DNA of 64,000 nt from Stenotrophomonas maltophilia R551-3 (GCF_000020665.1 NC_011071.1:672501-736500); one strand, 5' to 3'; shown: positions 19,910-29,151, counted from the stretch's first letter. Notes: generated by a model from the letters alone, not told the origin. A program made the numbers and translations.

Positions 19910-21006
19910 ATTTCGCCCCGATTCCGGAGATCCTGGAAGACATCCGCCTGGGCCGCATGGTCGTCATCGTCGATGACGAAGACCGCGAGAACGAAGGCGA
20001 CCTGATCATGGCCGCCGAGCTGGTCAAGGCCAGCGACATCAACTTCATGGTCACCCATGGCCGTGGCCTGGTGTGCCTGCCGCTGAACCGTACCCGCGCC
20101 GCCGATCTCGGCCTGGCGCCGATGGTGCAGGCCAATACCGCGCAGTTCCAGACCAATTTCACGGTCAGCATCGAGGCCGCCGAGGGTGTCACCACCGGCA
20201 TCTCGGCGCATGACCGCGCGCATACCATCCGTACTGCGGTGAAGCCCAATGCCAAGCCGTCGGACCTGCACCAGCCGGGCCACATCTTCCCGCTGATCGC
20301 CCAGCCGGGCGGCGTGCTGACCCGCGCCGGCCACACCGAGGCGGCCGTGGACATGGCCATGCTGGCCGGGTTGGAACCGGCCGGAGTGCTTGTGGAGATC
20401 CTGAACCCGGATGGCAGCATGGCGCGCCGCCCGGAACTGGAAGTGTTCGCCCGCGAGCACGGCCTGAAGATGGGCTCCATCGCCGACCTGATCGCCTACC
20501 GCCTGGCCACCGAAAAGACCGTCGAGCGCGTGGACGAGCGCGAGATCGAGACCGAGTTCGGCCCGTTCAAGCTGGTGACCTACCGCGACCGCATCGCCCA
20601 CGACGTGCATTTCGCCCTGGTGCGCGGCACCCCGGATGCGGACACCCCGACCCTGGTCCGCGTGCAGGTGGAAAACCCGCTGGCCGACCTGCTGCACTGG
20701 CGCCGTGATGATTTCGGCGTGGCTGCTACCGATGCCCTGCGCGCCATCGATGCCGAGGGCGCGGGCGTGATGGTGGTGCTGTCGGCCCCGCGCGACGGCG
20801 AGGCCCTGCTGGCCCGCCTGCGCCAGCAGCCGGCGCCGGTGGTACCGGGCAAGGACAAGGATGTGAGCCAGTGGCGCCGCAATGGTGCCGGCGCGCAGAT
20901 CCTGTCCGACCTGGGCTTGGGCAAGCTGCGGGTACTGGGCACCCCGCGTCGCCAGATCGGGCTGGCCGGGTACGGCCTGGAAGTGGTGGAGACGGTTACC
21001 CTGTAA
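19906..21006 (+). CDS. ribB: RibBX: 3,4-dihydroxy-2-butanone-4-phosphate synthase with degenerate RibA-like domain
   Basis: The 366-residue product has an N-terminal RibB domain (about 1-205) carrying DDEDRENEGDLIMAAE, HGRGLVCLPL and GHTEAAVDMAMLAGL, intact for making the four-carbon precursor from ribulose 5-phosphate. The C-terminal GTP cyclohydrolase II-like domain (about 210-366) has no cysteine at all. The zinc ligands of RibA (ECLTGD...RCDCG) are replaced by VQVENPLADLLHWRRDDFG. That makes it the RibBX form described in Proteobacteria, with RibA activity expected from another gene. It is often annotated ribBA, which would be misleading here. Confidence 0.88.
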   Translation: MNFAPIPEILEDIRLGRMVVIVDDEDRENEGDLIMAAELVKASDINFMVTHGRGLVCLPLNRTRAADLGLAPMVQANTAQFQTNFTVSIEAAEGVTTGISAHDRAHTIRTAVKPNAKPSDLHQPGHIFPLIAQPGGVLTRAGHTEAAVDMAMLAGLEPAGVLVEILNPDGSMARRPELEVFAREHGLKMGSIADLIAYRLATEKTVERVDEREIETEFGPFKLVTYRDRIAHDVHFALVRGTPDADTPTLVRVQVENPLADLLHWRRDDFGVAATDALRAIDAEGAGVMVVLSAPRDGEALLARLRQQPAPVVPGKDKDVSQWRRNGAGAQILSDLGLGKLRVLGTPRRQIGLAGYGLEVVETVTL

Positions 21007-21008
21007 TG

Positions 21009-21112
21009 GGTAGTGCCGGCCGCTGGCCGGCAACTGCATCCCCGGGATTGCTGGCCAGCGGCCGGCACTACCACACCTCCGCCAAAGGTGGGTGCCGACC
21101 GTTGGTCGGCAC
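21009..21112. repeat. SMAG dimer plus a third unit
   Basis: GGTAGTGCCGGCCGCTGGCC at 21009 pairs with an inverted copy ending GGCACTACC at 21072. A GGTGGGTGCCGACCGTTGGT unit follows at 21087-21112. The cluster separates ribBX from ribH and could stabilise or attenuate the transcript. Confidence 0.8.
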
Positions 21113-21191
21113 ACCCTGCAGGCCCCCGCCAACCACGGCCGGGGCCCATCCACGCTAGAATTACCCCCTTATCGAGTCCCCCAAGCCGCAT

Positions 21192-21659
21192 ATGAGCCAC
21201 TACGAAGGCGATCTTCGCACTCCCGAATCGGCGCGCTTCGCCATCCTGGCCAGCCGCTGGAATGCCCGCATCACCGACACGCTGGTCGCTGGCGCACGCC
21301 AGAGCCTGGCCGGCAACGGCATTGCCGAAGCCAACATCGACGTGATCCGCGTACCGGGTGCCTGGGAACTGCCGCTGGTCGCCGCGCGTCTGGCCGCCGC
21401 CCATGAGCACGCCGCCATCCTCACCCTGGGCTGCGTGATCCGTGGCGATACCCGCCACTACGAACACGTGGCCGACCGCTGCGCCGAAGGTCTGATGCGC
21501 GTGCAGCTGGACTTCGGCGTGCCGGTACTGAACGGCGTGCTGGCGGTTGAACGCGCCGAAGACGCCGAGGCCCGCGCAGGCGGCAGCCATGGCAACAAGG
21601 GCGAGGAAGTCGCACTCGCCGCATTGGAAATGGTCAACCTGCTGGAGCAACTGCCATGA
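21192..21659 (+). CDS. ribH: 6,7-dimethyl-8-ribityllumazine synthase
   Basis: The 155 residues include the substrate-contact motifs [25 protein letters not shown] and [16 protein letters not shown] (catalytic His in the RHYEHV segment). A long LNGVLAV strand and a C-terminal [15 protein letters not shown] helix follow. It condenses the RibB and RibD products to give the substrate of RibE and normally forms a 60-mer or pentamer. The end overlaps nusB in ATGA at 21656. Confidence 0.96.
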   Translation: MSHYEGDLRTPESARFAILASRWNARITDTLVAGARQSLAGNGIAEANIDVIRVPGAWELPLVAARLAAAHEHAAILTLGCVIRGDTRHYEHVADRCAEGLMRVQLDFGVPVLNGVLAVERAEDAEARAGGSHGNKGEEVALAALEMVNLLEQLP

Positions 21660-22135
21660 ACAAGAACACCCAGGGCAAGCCCTCCGGTAAGCCCGTCCGC
21701 CGCGATGGCGTCGACCCGGTGCTGCGCTCGCGCGCGCGCCGTCGTGCCGTACAGGCCATCTACGCCTGGCAGATCTCCGGCGGCAACGCACAGTCGCTGA
21801 TCGCCCAGTTCGCCCACGAGCAGGCGCGCGAAATCGCCGATCTGGCGTACTTCGAAGCGCTGATGCATGGCGTGCTCGACAACCGCCGCGACATCGACGA
21901 GGCCCTCGGCCCGTACCTGGACCGTGGCATTGAAGAAGTGGATGCGATCGAACGCGCCGTGCTGCGCCTGGCCGGTTATGAGCTGCGCTACCGCCTGGAC
22001 GTGCCGTACCGCGTAGTGATCAACGAAGCCATCGAATCGGCCAAGCGTTTTGGTTCCGAACACGGCCATACCTACGTCAACGGCGTGCTGGATCGTGCCG
22101 CCGTGGAATTGCGCAAGGTCGAATCGGGTCACTGA
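21656..22135 (+). CDS. nusB: Transcription antitermination protein NusB
   Basis: The 159 residues are all-helical, with [16 protein letters not shown] at the N-terminus (RNA-binding Arg cluster), [30 protein letters not shown] in the middle and [22 protein letters not shown] at the end, all standard NusB. It works with NusE/S10 at boxA during rRNA transcription. The unusually basic first 20 residues ([12 protein letters not shown]) extend the family N-terminus. Confidence 0.96.
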   Translation: MNKNTQGKPSGKPVRRDGVDPVLRSRARRRAVQAIYAWQISGGNAQSLIAQFAHEQAREIADLAYFEALMHGVLDNRRDIDEALGPYLDRGIEEVDAIERAVLRLAGYELRYRLDVPYRVVINEAIESAKRFGSEHGHTYVNGVLDRAAVELRKVESGH

Positions 22136-22144
22136 CCCGCCTGC

Positions 22145-22211
22145 GGTAGTGCCGGCCGTTGGCCGGCAGCTGCAGGGATCCTGAGGTTGCCGGCCAGCGG
22201 CCGGCACTACC
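22145..22211. repeat. SMAG dimer between nusB and thiL
   Basis: GGTAGTGCCGGCCGTTGGCC and an inverted GGCCAGCGGCCGGCACTACC, 67 bases overall, with GTAG/CTAC outermost. Confidence 0.8.
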
Positions 22212-22255
22212 GCCCACCGCGCCCTGCGCGGCACGTACAACAGCGGGAACGCCCC

Positions 22256-23218
22256 ATGTCCCTGGCCGAATTCGCCCTCATCGACCGCATCCGCGCCCGC
22301 ACCCTCGAGCGCGACGACATCCTGCTCGGCATCGGCGACGACGCTGCGTTGCTGCAGCCGCGCGCCAATGAGCAACTGGTGGTCACCGCCGATACGCTCA
22401 ACAGCGGGGTGCACTTCCCAGTCGAGACCCCTGCGTTCGATATCGGTTGGAAGACGCTGGCGGTCAACCTCTCCGATCTCGCAGCGATGGGTGCACGCCC
22501 GGCCTGGTGCACGCTGGCGCTGTCGTTGCCGGAAGCGTCTGAAGACTGGATCGATGCGTTCGCCGATGGCTTCTTCGCACTGGCCGACCAGCACGACATC
22601 GCGCTGATCGGTGGCGACACCACACGTGGCCCACTGTCGTTGTCGGTGACCGCGATGGGCCAGGTCGGTCGTGGCCAGGCCCTGCGTCGCGACCGCGCGC
22701 AGCTTGGCGATGACATCTGGGTGAGCGGCACACTCGGCGATGCCGCCGGTGCGCTGCGCCTCTGGCAGCAGGCCGCATTGAGCGTCGCCACCGCCACGTT
22801 GCTGGCCGACTACGAAAGCCTGCGCCTGCGCCTGCTGCGGCCGACGCCGCGGGTCACCCTCGGCCTGCGCCTGCGTGCCTTCGCGCATGCAGCGGTGGAT
22901 GTGTCCGACGGCCTGCTGGCCGATCTGGGCCATATCGCCACGCGCAGCAGCGTGGCCGCGCATGTGGATGCCGACTCGTTGCCGATCTCGCACGCGCTGC
23001 GTGAGCTGCTCGGCCGCGACGATGCGCGCGACTGCGCACTGCGCGGTGGCGACGACTACGAACTGTGCTTCACCGCCGCCGCCGACCAGCGCGACGCGCT
23101 GCACTACCTGGCCGAATCGCTGGACGTGCCGCTCACCCGCATCGGCCGCATCGCCGAAGGGCAGGGCGTGCACTTGGATGGCGAAGCCGCCAACGGCGGT
23201 TACCAGCACTTCGCCTGA
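22256..23218 (+). CDS. thiL: Thiamine-monophosphate kinase
   Basis: The 320-residue protein starts MSLAEFALIDRIRARTLERDD, the family opening. Motifs: GIGDDAALL near 30, NLSDLAAMGARP, GGDTTRG, DVSDGLLADLGHI and GGDDYELCFT. It phosphorylates thiamine phosphate to the coenzyme thiamine diphosphate. Linkage to nusB and ribH is common in gammaproteobacteria. Earlier in-frame codons lie in the SMAG repeat and are rejected. Confidence 0.96.
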   Translation: MSLAEFALIDRIRARTLERDDILLGIGDDAALLQPRANEQLVVTADTLNSGVHFPVETPAFDIGWKTLAVNLSDLAAMGARPAWCTLALSLPEASEDWIDAFADGFFALADQHDIALIGGDTTRGPLSLSVTAMGQVGRGQALRRDRAQLGDDIWVSGTLGDAAGALRLWQQAALSVATATLLADYESLRLRLLRPTPRVTLGLRLRAFAHAAVDVSDGLLADLGHIATRSSVAAHVDADSLPISHALRELLGRDDARDCALRGGDDYELCFTAAADQRDALHYLAESLDVPLTRIGRIAEGQGVHLDGEAANGGYQHFA

Positions 23219-23449
23219 TCCGGAACGCCGGACATGGCCCGGCGCTGCCACGCGACTGAAACCGCCGGGCATGATCGGGTGCTGCCGTATCGGTGCGCGG
23301 TTGCTGGATGACATCGACGCTGCAGAGCCGAGCCTACGCTCGGCTCACGCGCGAAGCGCGGCTTTCATCGCGATGTGGCTCAAGGGCAGCCGAGCATGGG
23401 CTCGGCTCTACAAATGTCGCTAAGCTGCCTGCAACTGCACACCCAGTAC
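23219..23449. repeat. Gene-free gap with degenerate SMAG-like palindromes
   Basis: Contains GCCGGACATGGCCCGGCG / CGCCGGGCATGATCGGG (about 23226-23279), AGAGCCGAGCCTACGCTCGGCT (23323-23345) and CAGCCGAGCATGGGCTCGGC (23387 onward, ending CTAC at 23411). No gene is seen. Confidence 0.6.
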
Positions 23450-23635
23450 TCAGTCAGCCTGCGGCTGCCTGCCGCGACGCTGCTGCAGGCAGGACTCACA
23501 CGTGACCGTTGCCAGCGACCGCGCATCGTTGGCCGCGGCCAGGGCCTGCTCCAGGATCGGCGCGAGGTCATGTGGCAGGCGCGCAGCGGCTTCGCCAAGA
23601 GTGGTGATGACATGGGGATAGAGAGGCTTGTACAT
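23450..23635 (-). CDS. Possible small protein
   Basis: A 61-residue frame MYKPLYPHVITTLGEAAARL... with AAGGA 7 bases before the ATG and high G/C third positions. It is helical, ending in TVTCESCLQQRRGRQPQAD, with one CxxC pair. An in-frame start at 23701 would give 83 residues. No family is recognised. Coding status is uncertain; a different overlapping frame (23380-23766) looks worse. Confidence 0.4.
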   Translation of the reverse strand: MYKPLYPHVITTLGEAAARLPHDLAPILEQALAAANDARSLATVTCESCLQQRRGRQPQAD

Positions 23636-23976
23636 CTCGGCATCCTTGTTCGCAGGGCGTGGGCGCTGTTGCTTCGACCCAACCCGTTCGGCGGTTGCCA
23701 ACGGCTCACAGAGATGCCGATGGTGCTGTCACTGCAGGCTCGCTGGACCAGGCAGCTGGCGCTCACGGCGGGCGTGGGTCAGAGCTGTGTGGTGCTGTTG
23801 GCGATATGTTCCTGGCAAAGGCGCAGTTTTCCCATGCAACAAGTTGCAAAGCACACTGGACACCGGATGGAGCTTCAGTTGACGGCTGGCAGCGTGAAGG
23901 TCCGTAGCGGGCACAGTGCGACGCCTCCAGCAGGGGAGGGCTCCTGCGGGTCGTCGTCAACACATTGGCAGTGGCA
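23636..23976. other. Gap with no convincing gene
   Basis: About 340 bases, slightly AT-richer around 23800-23880. I see no conserved motif, no clear coding frame and no strong hairpin. It may hold the promoter of the small protein on the minus strand. Confidence 0.4.
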
Positions 23977-25362
23977 CTACACCGGCGGCAGCACCTTGCC
24001 GGGGTTGAGGATGCCGTCCGGGTCCAGCGCGGCCTTGATCGCTCGCATCGTCGCCAGCGTTTCTGCGGTGAAGGCCTTCGCCATGAAATCTCGCTTGGCC
24101 AGGCCAATGCCGTGTTCCCCCGACAGCGTGCCGCCCAACGCCAGCGTCAGCTCGAAGATCTTTGGCAGCGCTGCATGCGCGCGCGCGTTCTCGTCGGCAT
24201 CATCCGGGTGGTAGAGGATGTTGACGTGCAGGTTGCCGTTGCCGGCATGGCCGAAGGTGACGATGGTGAGTGCGTAGTCACGTGCCAGTGCCTGCACGCC
24301 GGCCACCAGTTCCGGAATGCGCGACACCGGTACCACCACGTCTTCGTTGATCTTGCCCGGCGCGACGCTGCGCAGTGCGGGCGACAGCGCCTTGCGTGCG
24401 GCCCACAGCTGGTCGCGTGCGCGGCCTTCCATCGCCACGTCCAGCTCGATCATGCCGTCGCCTTCCGCAGCGCTGGCCAGCGCCTGCAGCAGGTAGGGCA
24501 GGGTGTCGTGGTCACCATCGGCTTCGACCAGCAGCATCGCACCGGCCTGGGGAACATCGGCGCCGTTGAGGCGCAGCAGCTCCAGGCTGCGCGCGTCCAT
24601 GAACTCGAGGCGGGTCGGTACCACAGGCTGTGACATCAACCGCGACACTGCGGCAGCGGCGGCATCGGCATCGCGGTACAGCACGCGCAGACCAGCCTGG
24701 CTGACCGGCAGCGGGGTCAGTTTCAGGGTGGCTTCCACGATCAATGCCAGCGTGCCTTCGCTGCCCACCAGCAGGTGCGTGAGGTCGTAGCCAGTGGCGT
24801 CCTTGGTGTAGGCGCCGCCGCAGCGGATCACGTCGCCGGTGCCGGTCACTGCCACCAGGCCCAGCACGTTGTCGCGGCTGGTGCCGTACTTCACCGCGCG
24901 TGGGCCACCGGCGTTGCAGGCGAGGTTGCCGCCGATGCTGCAGATCTCGGCGCTGGAAGGGTCCGGTGCCCAGAACAGGCCATGCGGGGCCAGCGCCTGC
25001 TGCAGGGTGCCATTGAGCACACCCGGCTGCACGACCGCGCAACGATCACCGGCGCGGATCTCGACGATGCGATTCATGCGGGTGAACGACAGCACGATGC
25101 TGCCCGGCTGTGGGACGGCGGCACCGGTAGTGCCGGTACCGGCACCGCGCGCGACCAGCGCCACGCCATGCGCGCGGCAGGCACGCACCAATGCCTGCAC
25201 CTGTTCGATGTCGGCCGGCAGCGCCACCGCTGCGGGACGCTGGTGACGCCATGAGTTGTCCTGCGCGTTGGCCTCCAGCGCGCTGTCATCCATGCGCCAG
25301 CCCTCCGCGCCCAGCAGGGCGGACAGTTCGGCAATCAGGGCAGCAGGCAGGACAGGACTCAT
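23977..25362 (-). CDS. FAD-binding 2-hydroxyacid oxidoreductase (GlcD/D-2-hydroxyglutarate dehydrogenase type)
   Basis: The 461-residue product has an FAD_binding_4 domain with RGAGTGTTGAAVP (about 71-83), CSIGGNLACNAGGPRAVKYG and TGYDLTHLLVGSEGTL. The C-terminal FAD-oxidase domain has HAGNGNLHVN, LSGEHGIGLAKRDFM and LDPDGILNPGKVLP. This family oxidises D-lactate, glycolate or D-2-hydroxyglutarate. The exact substrate is not readable, and the absence of glcE/glcF next door argues against glycolate oxidase. The start at MSPVLPAALIAE overlaps the stop of the upstream membrane gene (ATGA at 25359-25362). Confidence 0.88.
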   Translation of the reverse strand: MSPVLPAALIAELSALLGAEGWRMDDSALEANAQDNSWRHQRPAAVALPADIEQVQALVRACRAHGVALVARGAGTGTTGAAVPQPGSIVLSFTRMNRIVEIRAGDRCAVVQPGVLNGTLQQALAPHGLFWAPDPSSAEICSIGGNLACNAGGPRAVKYGTSRDNVLGLVAVTGTGDVIRCGGAYTKDATGYDLTHLLVGSEGTLALIVEATLKLTPLPVSQAGLRVLYRDADAAAAAVSRLMSQPVVPTRLEFMDARSLELLRLNGADVPQAGAMLLVEADGDHDTLPYLLQALASAAEGDGMIELDVAMEGRARDQLWAARKALSPALRSVAPGKINEDVVVPVSRIPELVAGVQALARDYALTIVTFGHAGNGNLHVNILYHPDDADENARAHAALPKIFELTLALGGTLSGEHGIGLAKRDFMAKAFTAETLATMRAIKAALDPDGILNPGKVLPPV

Positions 25363-25940
25363 GACGGGTCTCGTGGGGTAGCAGGAGCGGGTTGGATCAG
25401 TTTCCAGGCGACGACGGCTGTGGCCAGCGGCAGCCACACCCAGCGCAGTTCAGAGAGCAGGGTGGCCACGCCACGCGCGCTGAAGAACTGCGGCGCGAAC
25501 GGTGAAACGCGGATCGGTCGCCACGGTGCGAAGAAGCGTTGTTCACTCCACGGCCAGGCCAGCGCAACGCCGAGGCCACCGGAGGTCATCGCATCCAGCA
25601 GCGGATGGCTGGCGGCACAGACGAAGACGAGTGTCGCTGCTTGCAAGGTAGGTGCCAACCTTGGTTGGCACGGAACCGCCGACCAAGGTCGGCTGCTACC
25701 AAAGAACGCCAACACTGCGGCCAATGTCGCCAGCACGCAGGCAAACAGCAACGAATGGCTGGCACCGCGATGTCCGAACGCATCGGCATAGGGAATGTGC
25801 AGTGCAAAGGCCAGCACATCGGCATCGGGCAGCATCGCTGCGATCACGCCGGCCACGAGCAGGCGCGGCGGGATGCGGCCACGATCAGCGGCGCACCACA
25901 GTGCCAACGGCACAGCGGCATGGGTGATGATCGAAGGCAT
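25359..25940 (-). CDS. Membrane-bound metal-dependent hydrolase (YdjM/DUF457 type) with in-frame SMAG insertion
   Basis: The 193-residue product begins MPSIITHAAVPLALW and has HRGASHSLLFA and ASHPLLDAMTSGGLGVALAWP, the His/Asp motifs of the YdjM-like predicted hydrolases (DUF457), with four or five hydrophobic segments. A 54-base SMAG-type dimer (25647-25700) lies inside the gene. It adds about 18 residues (SSRPWSAVPCQPRLAPT region) between two helices without breaking the frame. Substrate unknown. It is translationally coupled to the oxidoreductase. Confidence 0.8.
   Translation of the reverse strand: MPSIITHAAVPLALWCAADRGRIPPRLLVAGVIAAMLPDADVLAFALHIPYADAFGHRGASHSLLFACVLATLAAVLAFFGSSRPWSAVPCQPRLAPTLQAATLVFVCAASHPLLDAMTSGGLGVALAWPWSEQRFFAPWRPIRVSPFAPQFFSARGVATLLSELRWVWLPLATAVVAWKLIQPAPATPRDPS
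25647..25700. repeat. SMAG-type dimer inside a coding sequence
   Basis: GGTAGGTGCCAACCTTGGTTGGCAC-like unit followed by an inverted GCCGACCAAGGTCGGC unit ending GCTACC, 54 bases (18 codons). A near-identical dimer lies upstream of the same gene at 25983-26033. Confidence 0.85.
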
Positions 25941-25954
25941 CAGTCACGCACCGT

Positions 25955-26033
25955 GGTAGTGCCGGCCAGGCTGCGCTCTGGCAGGTGCCAACCTTGGTTG
26001 GCACAGAAGCGCCGACCAAGGTCGGCCTCTACC
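25955..26033. repeat. SMAG units upstream of the membrane hydrolase gene
   Basis: A GGTAGTGCCGGCCAGGCTGC unit with an imperfect arm at 25955-25980, then a GGTGCCAACCTTGGTTGGCA / GCCGACCAAGGTCGGC dimer ending CTACC at 26033. Confidence 0.8.
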
Positions 26034-26050
26034 AGAGCGGACGGTAACCA

Positions 26051-26419
26051 TCAGCAGTCATCCAGCCGGAATGCATCACGCAGCCACCGCAGCTGCGGCG
26101 GTTCACCACTGGCTTCAACCACATCGAAACGGCAGGGCGCATTGGCCAGTGCCGGGTTGTCCTGCAGGTACAGCTGCGCGGCATGCGCCAGGCGCCGGCA
26201 TTTGCGCGCATCCACCGAAGCGGCGCCGCCACCGAAATCGGAGCGTGCGCGGTAGCGCACTTCCACGAACACCACGGTGCCGGCATCGTCCATCACCAGG
26301 TCCAGTTCACCGCCGCGATAACGCACGTTGCGCGCACGCGGCTGCAGCCCGGCCTGTTGCAGATGCTGCTCGGCGGCGGCTTCCACCGCCGAGCCACGTT
26401 GGCTGCGCTCAGCGACCAC
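26051..26419 (-). CDS. yraN: YraN-family (UPF0102) predicted endonuclease
   Basis: The 122-residue product has [33 protein letters not shown] and [21 protein letters not shown], the restriction-endonuclease-like core of YraN (E in GELDLV, E/V in VEVR). It follows lpoA (YraM), the conserved yraM-yraN order downstream of divergent rsmI (yraL). I use the GTG at 26419, overlapping the lpoA stop by 11 bases; ATG at 26446 would give 131 residues and is also possible. Confidence 0.88.
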   Translation of the reverse strand: MVAERSQRGSAVEAAAEQHLQQAGLQPRARNVRYRGGELDLVMDDAGTVVFVEVRYRARSDFGGGAASVDARKCRRLAHAAQLYLQDNPALANAPCRFDVVEASGEPPQLRWLRDAFRLDDC

Positions 26420-28130
26420 CGACGATCGGCATCGGCCGGCCGCCATTGAAGGTCGACCATGCCGGCTGGCGCAGGATGTTGCCGTTGCTGTCCAGGAACA
26501 GGGTGCCGGTGGCACCGTCCAGGCCGCCTTCGTTGGACAGCTTGTCCAGGTAGGCGGTGATCTTCCAGGCATCCGCACCGAAGGCGAACAGGCGGCCGGC
26601 CGCACCGCGTGCGCTCGGCAGGGTGCTGGCCACCTGGCTGGCCGAGGGCAGGCCGGACACGCTGCGCACGTTCCAGGCTTCGTTCGGGTAGACGATGCCG
26701 TCCAGCGCCACGTCTTCTTCCGCCTTGCCGCTGCCGACCGTCAACTGCGAGGTGCCGACGCGGGTGGCGCCACCGGCGCCGGCCAGCGCCAGCTGCGGCG
26801 CCAGCAGGCGGGCCTGCGGCGCGCGCACGGCAAGGAACACGGCGTCGACCTGGCCGGCATTGCGCACCTGCGCGCCGACATCACCGACGGCATCGCTGAC
26901 GTTGAAGGTAGCCACGACCTGGCCACCGCGCTGGGCAAAACGCTGTGCGAAGGCAGCGGCGGAACGACGGCCGGTGTCGTCATTGCTGCTGATCACCAGC
27001 GCGCGGTTGCGTTCGCGGCCACGCAGGTACTCGGCGGCGACGATGCCGTCGTCTTCCGGTGCCAGCGAGAAACCAGCGCTGCCGGCCGGCGGTGCATCCT
27101 TGCCGCGGTTCAGCGCCAGCACCGGTACCTGCAACTGCTGGCGGCCATACACCGCGTCCACCTCGTCGCGGCCCAGCGGACCGACCACGAAGTCGACACC
27201 GGAGGCGACGGCCTTGTCGTAGGCAGCGAGGGCACCGGCCGGGGTGCCGGCGGTGTCGAAGAAATTGATGTCCGGGCGGCGACGGCTTTCACCGTAGTAG
27301 GCGCTCAGCAGGCCATCGCGCACCGGCTGCGCGGCGGTGGCCAGGCGACCACTGAGCGGCAGCAGCACCGCCAGCTTGGCCGGCGGGCGATAGCCGTCGC
27401 TCATCGCCGGCGGGCGCTTGCTGGTATCGAACTGGGCTGCGCCGTCGCGGTCGAACGGGCGCGGCAGCGGCAGGCCACGTGCGATCAGCGCGCGGCCTGC
27501 GAAGTTGTACAGCGGGTCATTGGCTGGCAGGGCGGCGGCACGGCTGCGCAGGGTGGCATCGTCGAGGGTGCCGAGCAGGCCGGAGATTGCAGCCTGGTTC
27601 TCGCTGCGCGCGCTGCCGGTCAGGCCGGCATGGGCGCGGGCACGCTCGTTGGCAGCGCCGAATGCATCGCCGGTGCCCTGCAGGGCCTGGGCGCGGGCCA
27701 GCAGCCAGCGGGTGCGCAGGCCGACCGCAACACTGTCGGCATGATCCTTCAGCAGTGCCAGTGCCTGCGCCGGTTGCTTGTCGGCCAGCGCCAGCTCGGC
27801 GCCGGTCAACTGGTAACGCTGCAGGCTGGCGCCGGACAGCTGGCGGGCGGTGAGCTGGCCCAGCAGGCTGCGCGCGCGCGCGCTGTCGCCAGCCAGGTGC
27901 CAGGCCCAGGCCGCGTCGGCCAGCGCGTTGCTGCGGGCACCGCCGCGCAGGGTGGCGGCCAGGCCTTCCAGCTGCAGTGCGGCGTCGCGCGGCTTGCCCT
28001 GTTCGATCAGCGCCAGCGCCTGGCTCTGGGCCGGCGATTCGGGTGCACTGGTCAGGCTGGTGGTGGCACAGCCGGCCAGCAGCATCAGCGACAACGACAG
28101 GGCGGAGATCCGTGCGGCGGGCTTGTTCAT
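26409..28130 (-). CDS. lpoA: Penicillin-binding protein activator LpoA
   Basis: The 573-residue outer-membrane lipoprotein has a signal [21 protein letters not shown] with acylated Cys21. An N-terminal TPR-like helical half is followed by a periplasmic-binding-like half ([28 protein letters not shown], then [16 protein letters not shown] and ALNRGKD). LpoA stimulates PBP1a transpeptidation. It is divergent from rsmI with 81 bases between the starts. Confidence 0.93.
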   Translation of the reverse strand: MNKPAARISALSLSLMLLAGCATTSLTSAPESPAQSQALALIEQGKPRDAALQLEGLAATLRGGARSNALADAAWAWHLAGDSARARSLLGQLTARQLSGASLQRYQLTGAELALADKQPAQALALLKDHADSVAVGLRTRWLLARAQALQGTGDAFGAANERARAHAGLTGSARSENQAAISGLLGTLDDATLRSRAAALPANDPLYNFAGRALIARGLPLPRPFDRDGAAQFDTSKRPPAMSDGYRPPAKLAVLLPLSGRLATAAQPVRDGLLSAYYGESRRRPDINFFDTAGTPAGALAAYDKAVASGVDFVVGPLGRDEVDAVYGRQQLQVPVLALNRGKDAPPAGSAGFSLAPEDDGIVAAEYLRGRERNRALVISSNDDTGRRSAAAFAQRFAQRGGQVVATFNVSDAVGDVGAQVRNAGQVDAVFLAVRAPQARLLAPQLALAGAGGATRVGTSQLTVGSGKAEEDVALDGIVYPNEAWNVRSVSGLPSASQVASTLPSARGAAGRLFAFGADAWKITAYLDKLSNEGGLDGATGTLFLDSNGNILRQPAWSTFNGGRPMPIVGGR

Positions 28131-28211
28131 GATCGGGTCCATGCGATGAGGGCAGCGGCCTTGGCCGGGTACACGCTACGATTCTACCCTTGCCCCGTGA
28201 GTACCGCTGAA

Positions 28212-29030
28212 ATGAGTGTCCCAACCCTGTACGTCGTCGCCACCCCGATCGGCAACCTGGCCGATCTGAGCCCGCGCGCGCAGGAGGTGCTGCGTTCGGT
28301 GGCGGCCATCTGTGCCGAAGACACTCGTCGCAGCGGCCAGCTGTTGTCCCGTTTCGGCATCCAGCAGCCGCTGGTGGCCCTGCATGAACACAATGAGGAA
28401 GCCCTGGCCCAGCGCCTGGTCTCGCGCCTGCAGGCCGGCGAATCGCTGGCACTGGTCAGCGATGCCGGCACCCCGCTGGTCAGCGATCCCGGTTTCCGCC
28501 TGGTGCGTGCCGCGCGTGCGGCAGGCATCAAGGTCAGCCCGATTCCCGGCGCCTGCGCCGCCATCGCCGCGCTGAGCGTGGCCGGCCTGCCCAGCGACCG
28601 CTTCAGCTTCGAGGGCTTCCTGCCGGCCAAGGCCAGCGGTCGCCGCGACCGCCTGCAGGCGCTGGCCGGTGAAGTGCGCACGATGGTTTTCTACGAATCC
28701 TCGCACCGGATCACCGAGTCGTTGGCTGACATGGCGGCGATCTTCGGCGGCGAGCGCCCGGCGGTGCTGGCCCGAGAGCTGACCAAGCTGTTCGAGACCG
28801 TGCTCGATGGTGACCTGGCCGGTCTGTTGGCCAAGGTTGAGGCCGATGACAACCAGCGCAAGGGCGAGTTCGTGGTGATGGTGCAGGGCGCCGGTGATGA
28901 CGAGGAAGCGCAGCTGGCCCATGGCCGCCAGGTCTACGCCAAGCTCAGCGAGCACCTGCCGCCGTCGACCGCTGCCAAGCTGGCCGCCGAGTTGACCGGC
29001 GCACCGCGCAAGGCATTGTACGGGTCCTGA
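28212..29030 (+). CDS. rsmI: 16S rRNA (cytidine(1402)-2'-O)-methyltransferase
   Basis: The 272-residue tetrapyrrole-methylase-fold enzyme begins MSVPTLYVVATPIGNLADLS. It has CAEDTRRSGQLL, ALHEHNEE, VSDAGTPLVSDPGFRLV and GACAAIAALSVAGLPSDRFSFEGFLP. RsmI methylates the ribose of C1402 in the decoding centre. A GTG 15 bases upstream (28197) is an alternative start. Much longer in-frame readings run antisense through lpoA and are not real. Confidence 0.95.
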   Translation: MSVPTLYVVATPIGNLADLSPRAQEVLRSVAAICAEDTRRSGQLLSRFGIQQPLVALHEHNEEALAQRLVSRLQAGESLALVSDAGTPLVSDPGFRLVRAARAAGIKVSPIPGACAAIAALSVAGLPSDRFSFEGFLPAKASGRRDRLQALAGEVRTMVFYESSHRITESLADMAAIFGGERPAVLARELTKLFETVLDGDLAGLLAKVEADDNQRKGEFVVMVQGAGDDEEAQLAHGRQVYAKLSEHLPPSTAAKLAAELTGAPRKALYGS

Positions 29031-29032
29031 TC

Positions 29033-29105
29033 GGTAGCGCCGGGCCATGCCCGGCGAGCGCGTAGCGCGGCATCGAACAGCCGCCGGGCATGGCCCGGCG
29101 CTACC
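29033..29105. repeat. SMAG dimer (GCCGGGC variant) before rnpB
   Basis: GGTAGCGCCGGGCCATGCCCGGCG and an inverted CGCCGGGCATGGCCCGGCGC ending CTACC, between rsmI and the RNase P RNA promoter. Confidence 0.8.
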
Positions 29106-29138
29106 AGAACGCGACGGGCAGGAAGTGCCCATGTACGC

Positions 29139-29144
29139 TAGAAT
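29139..29144 (+). promoter_or_regulatory. -10 box of rnpB
   Basis: TAGAAT, 8 bases before the predicted 5' end of the RNase P RNA. The -35 region (around 29116-29121) is poorly conserved. Confidence 0.6.
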
Positions 29145-29151
29145 ACGCGCT

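Noticed and set aside
21009..21112. Regularly spaced palindromes considered as a CRISPR array
   Set aside because: Units are inverted rather than direct, spacers are not of uniform length and no cas gene is present.
23380..23766. A 128-codon minus-strand frame
   Set aside because: Ser/Arg/Cys-rich composition and it spans repeat sequence; the frame at 23450-23635 has better codon bias and a ribosome site.
26328..28211. Upstream in-frame extension of rsmI to about 900 residues
   Set aside because: It runs antisense through lpoA; RsmI homologues begin at the VPTLYVVATPIGNL segment.
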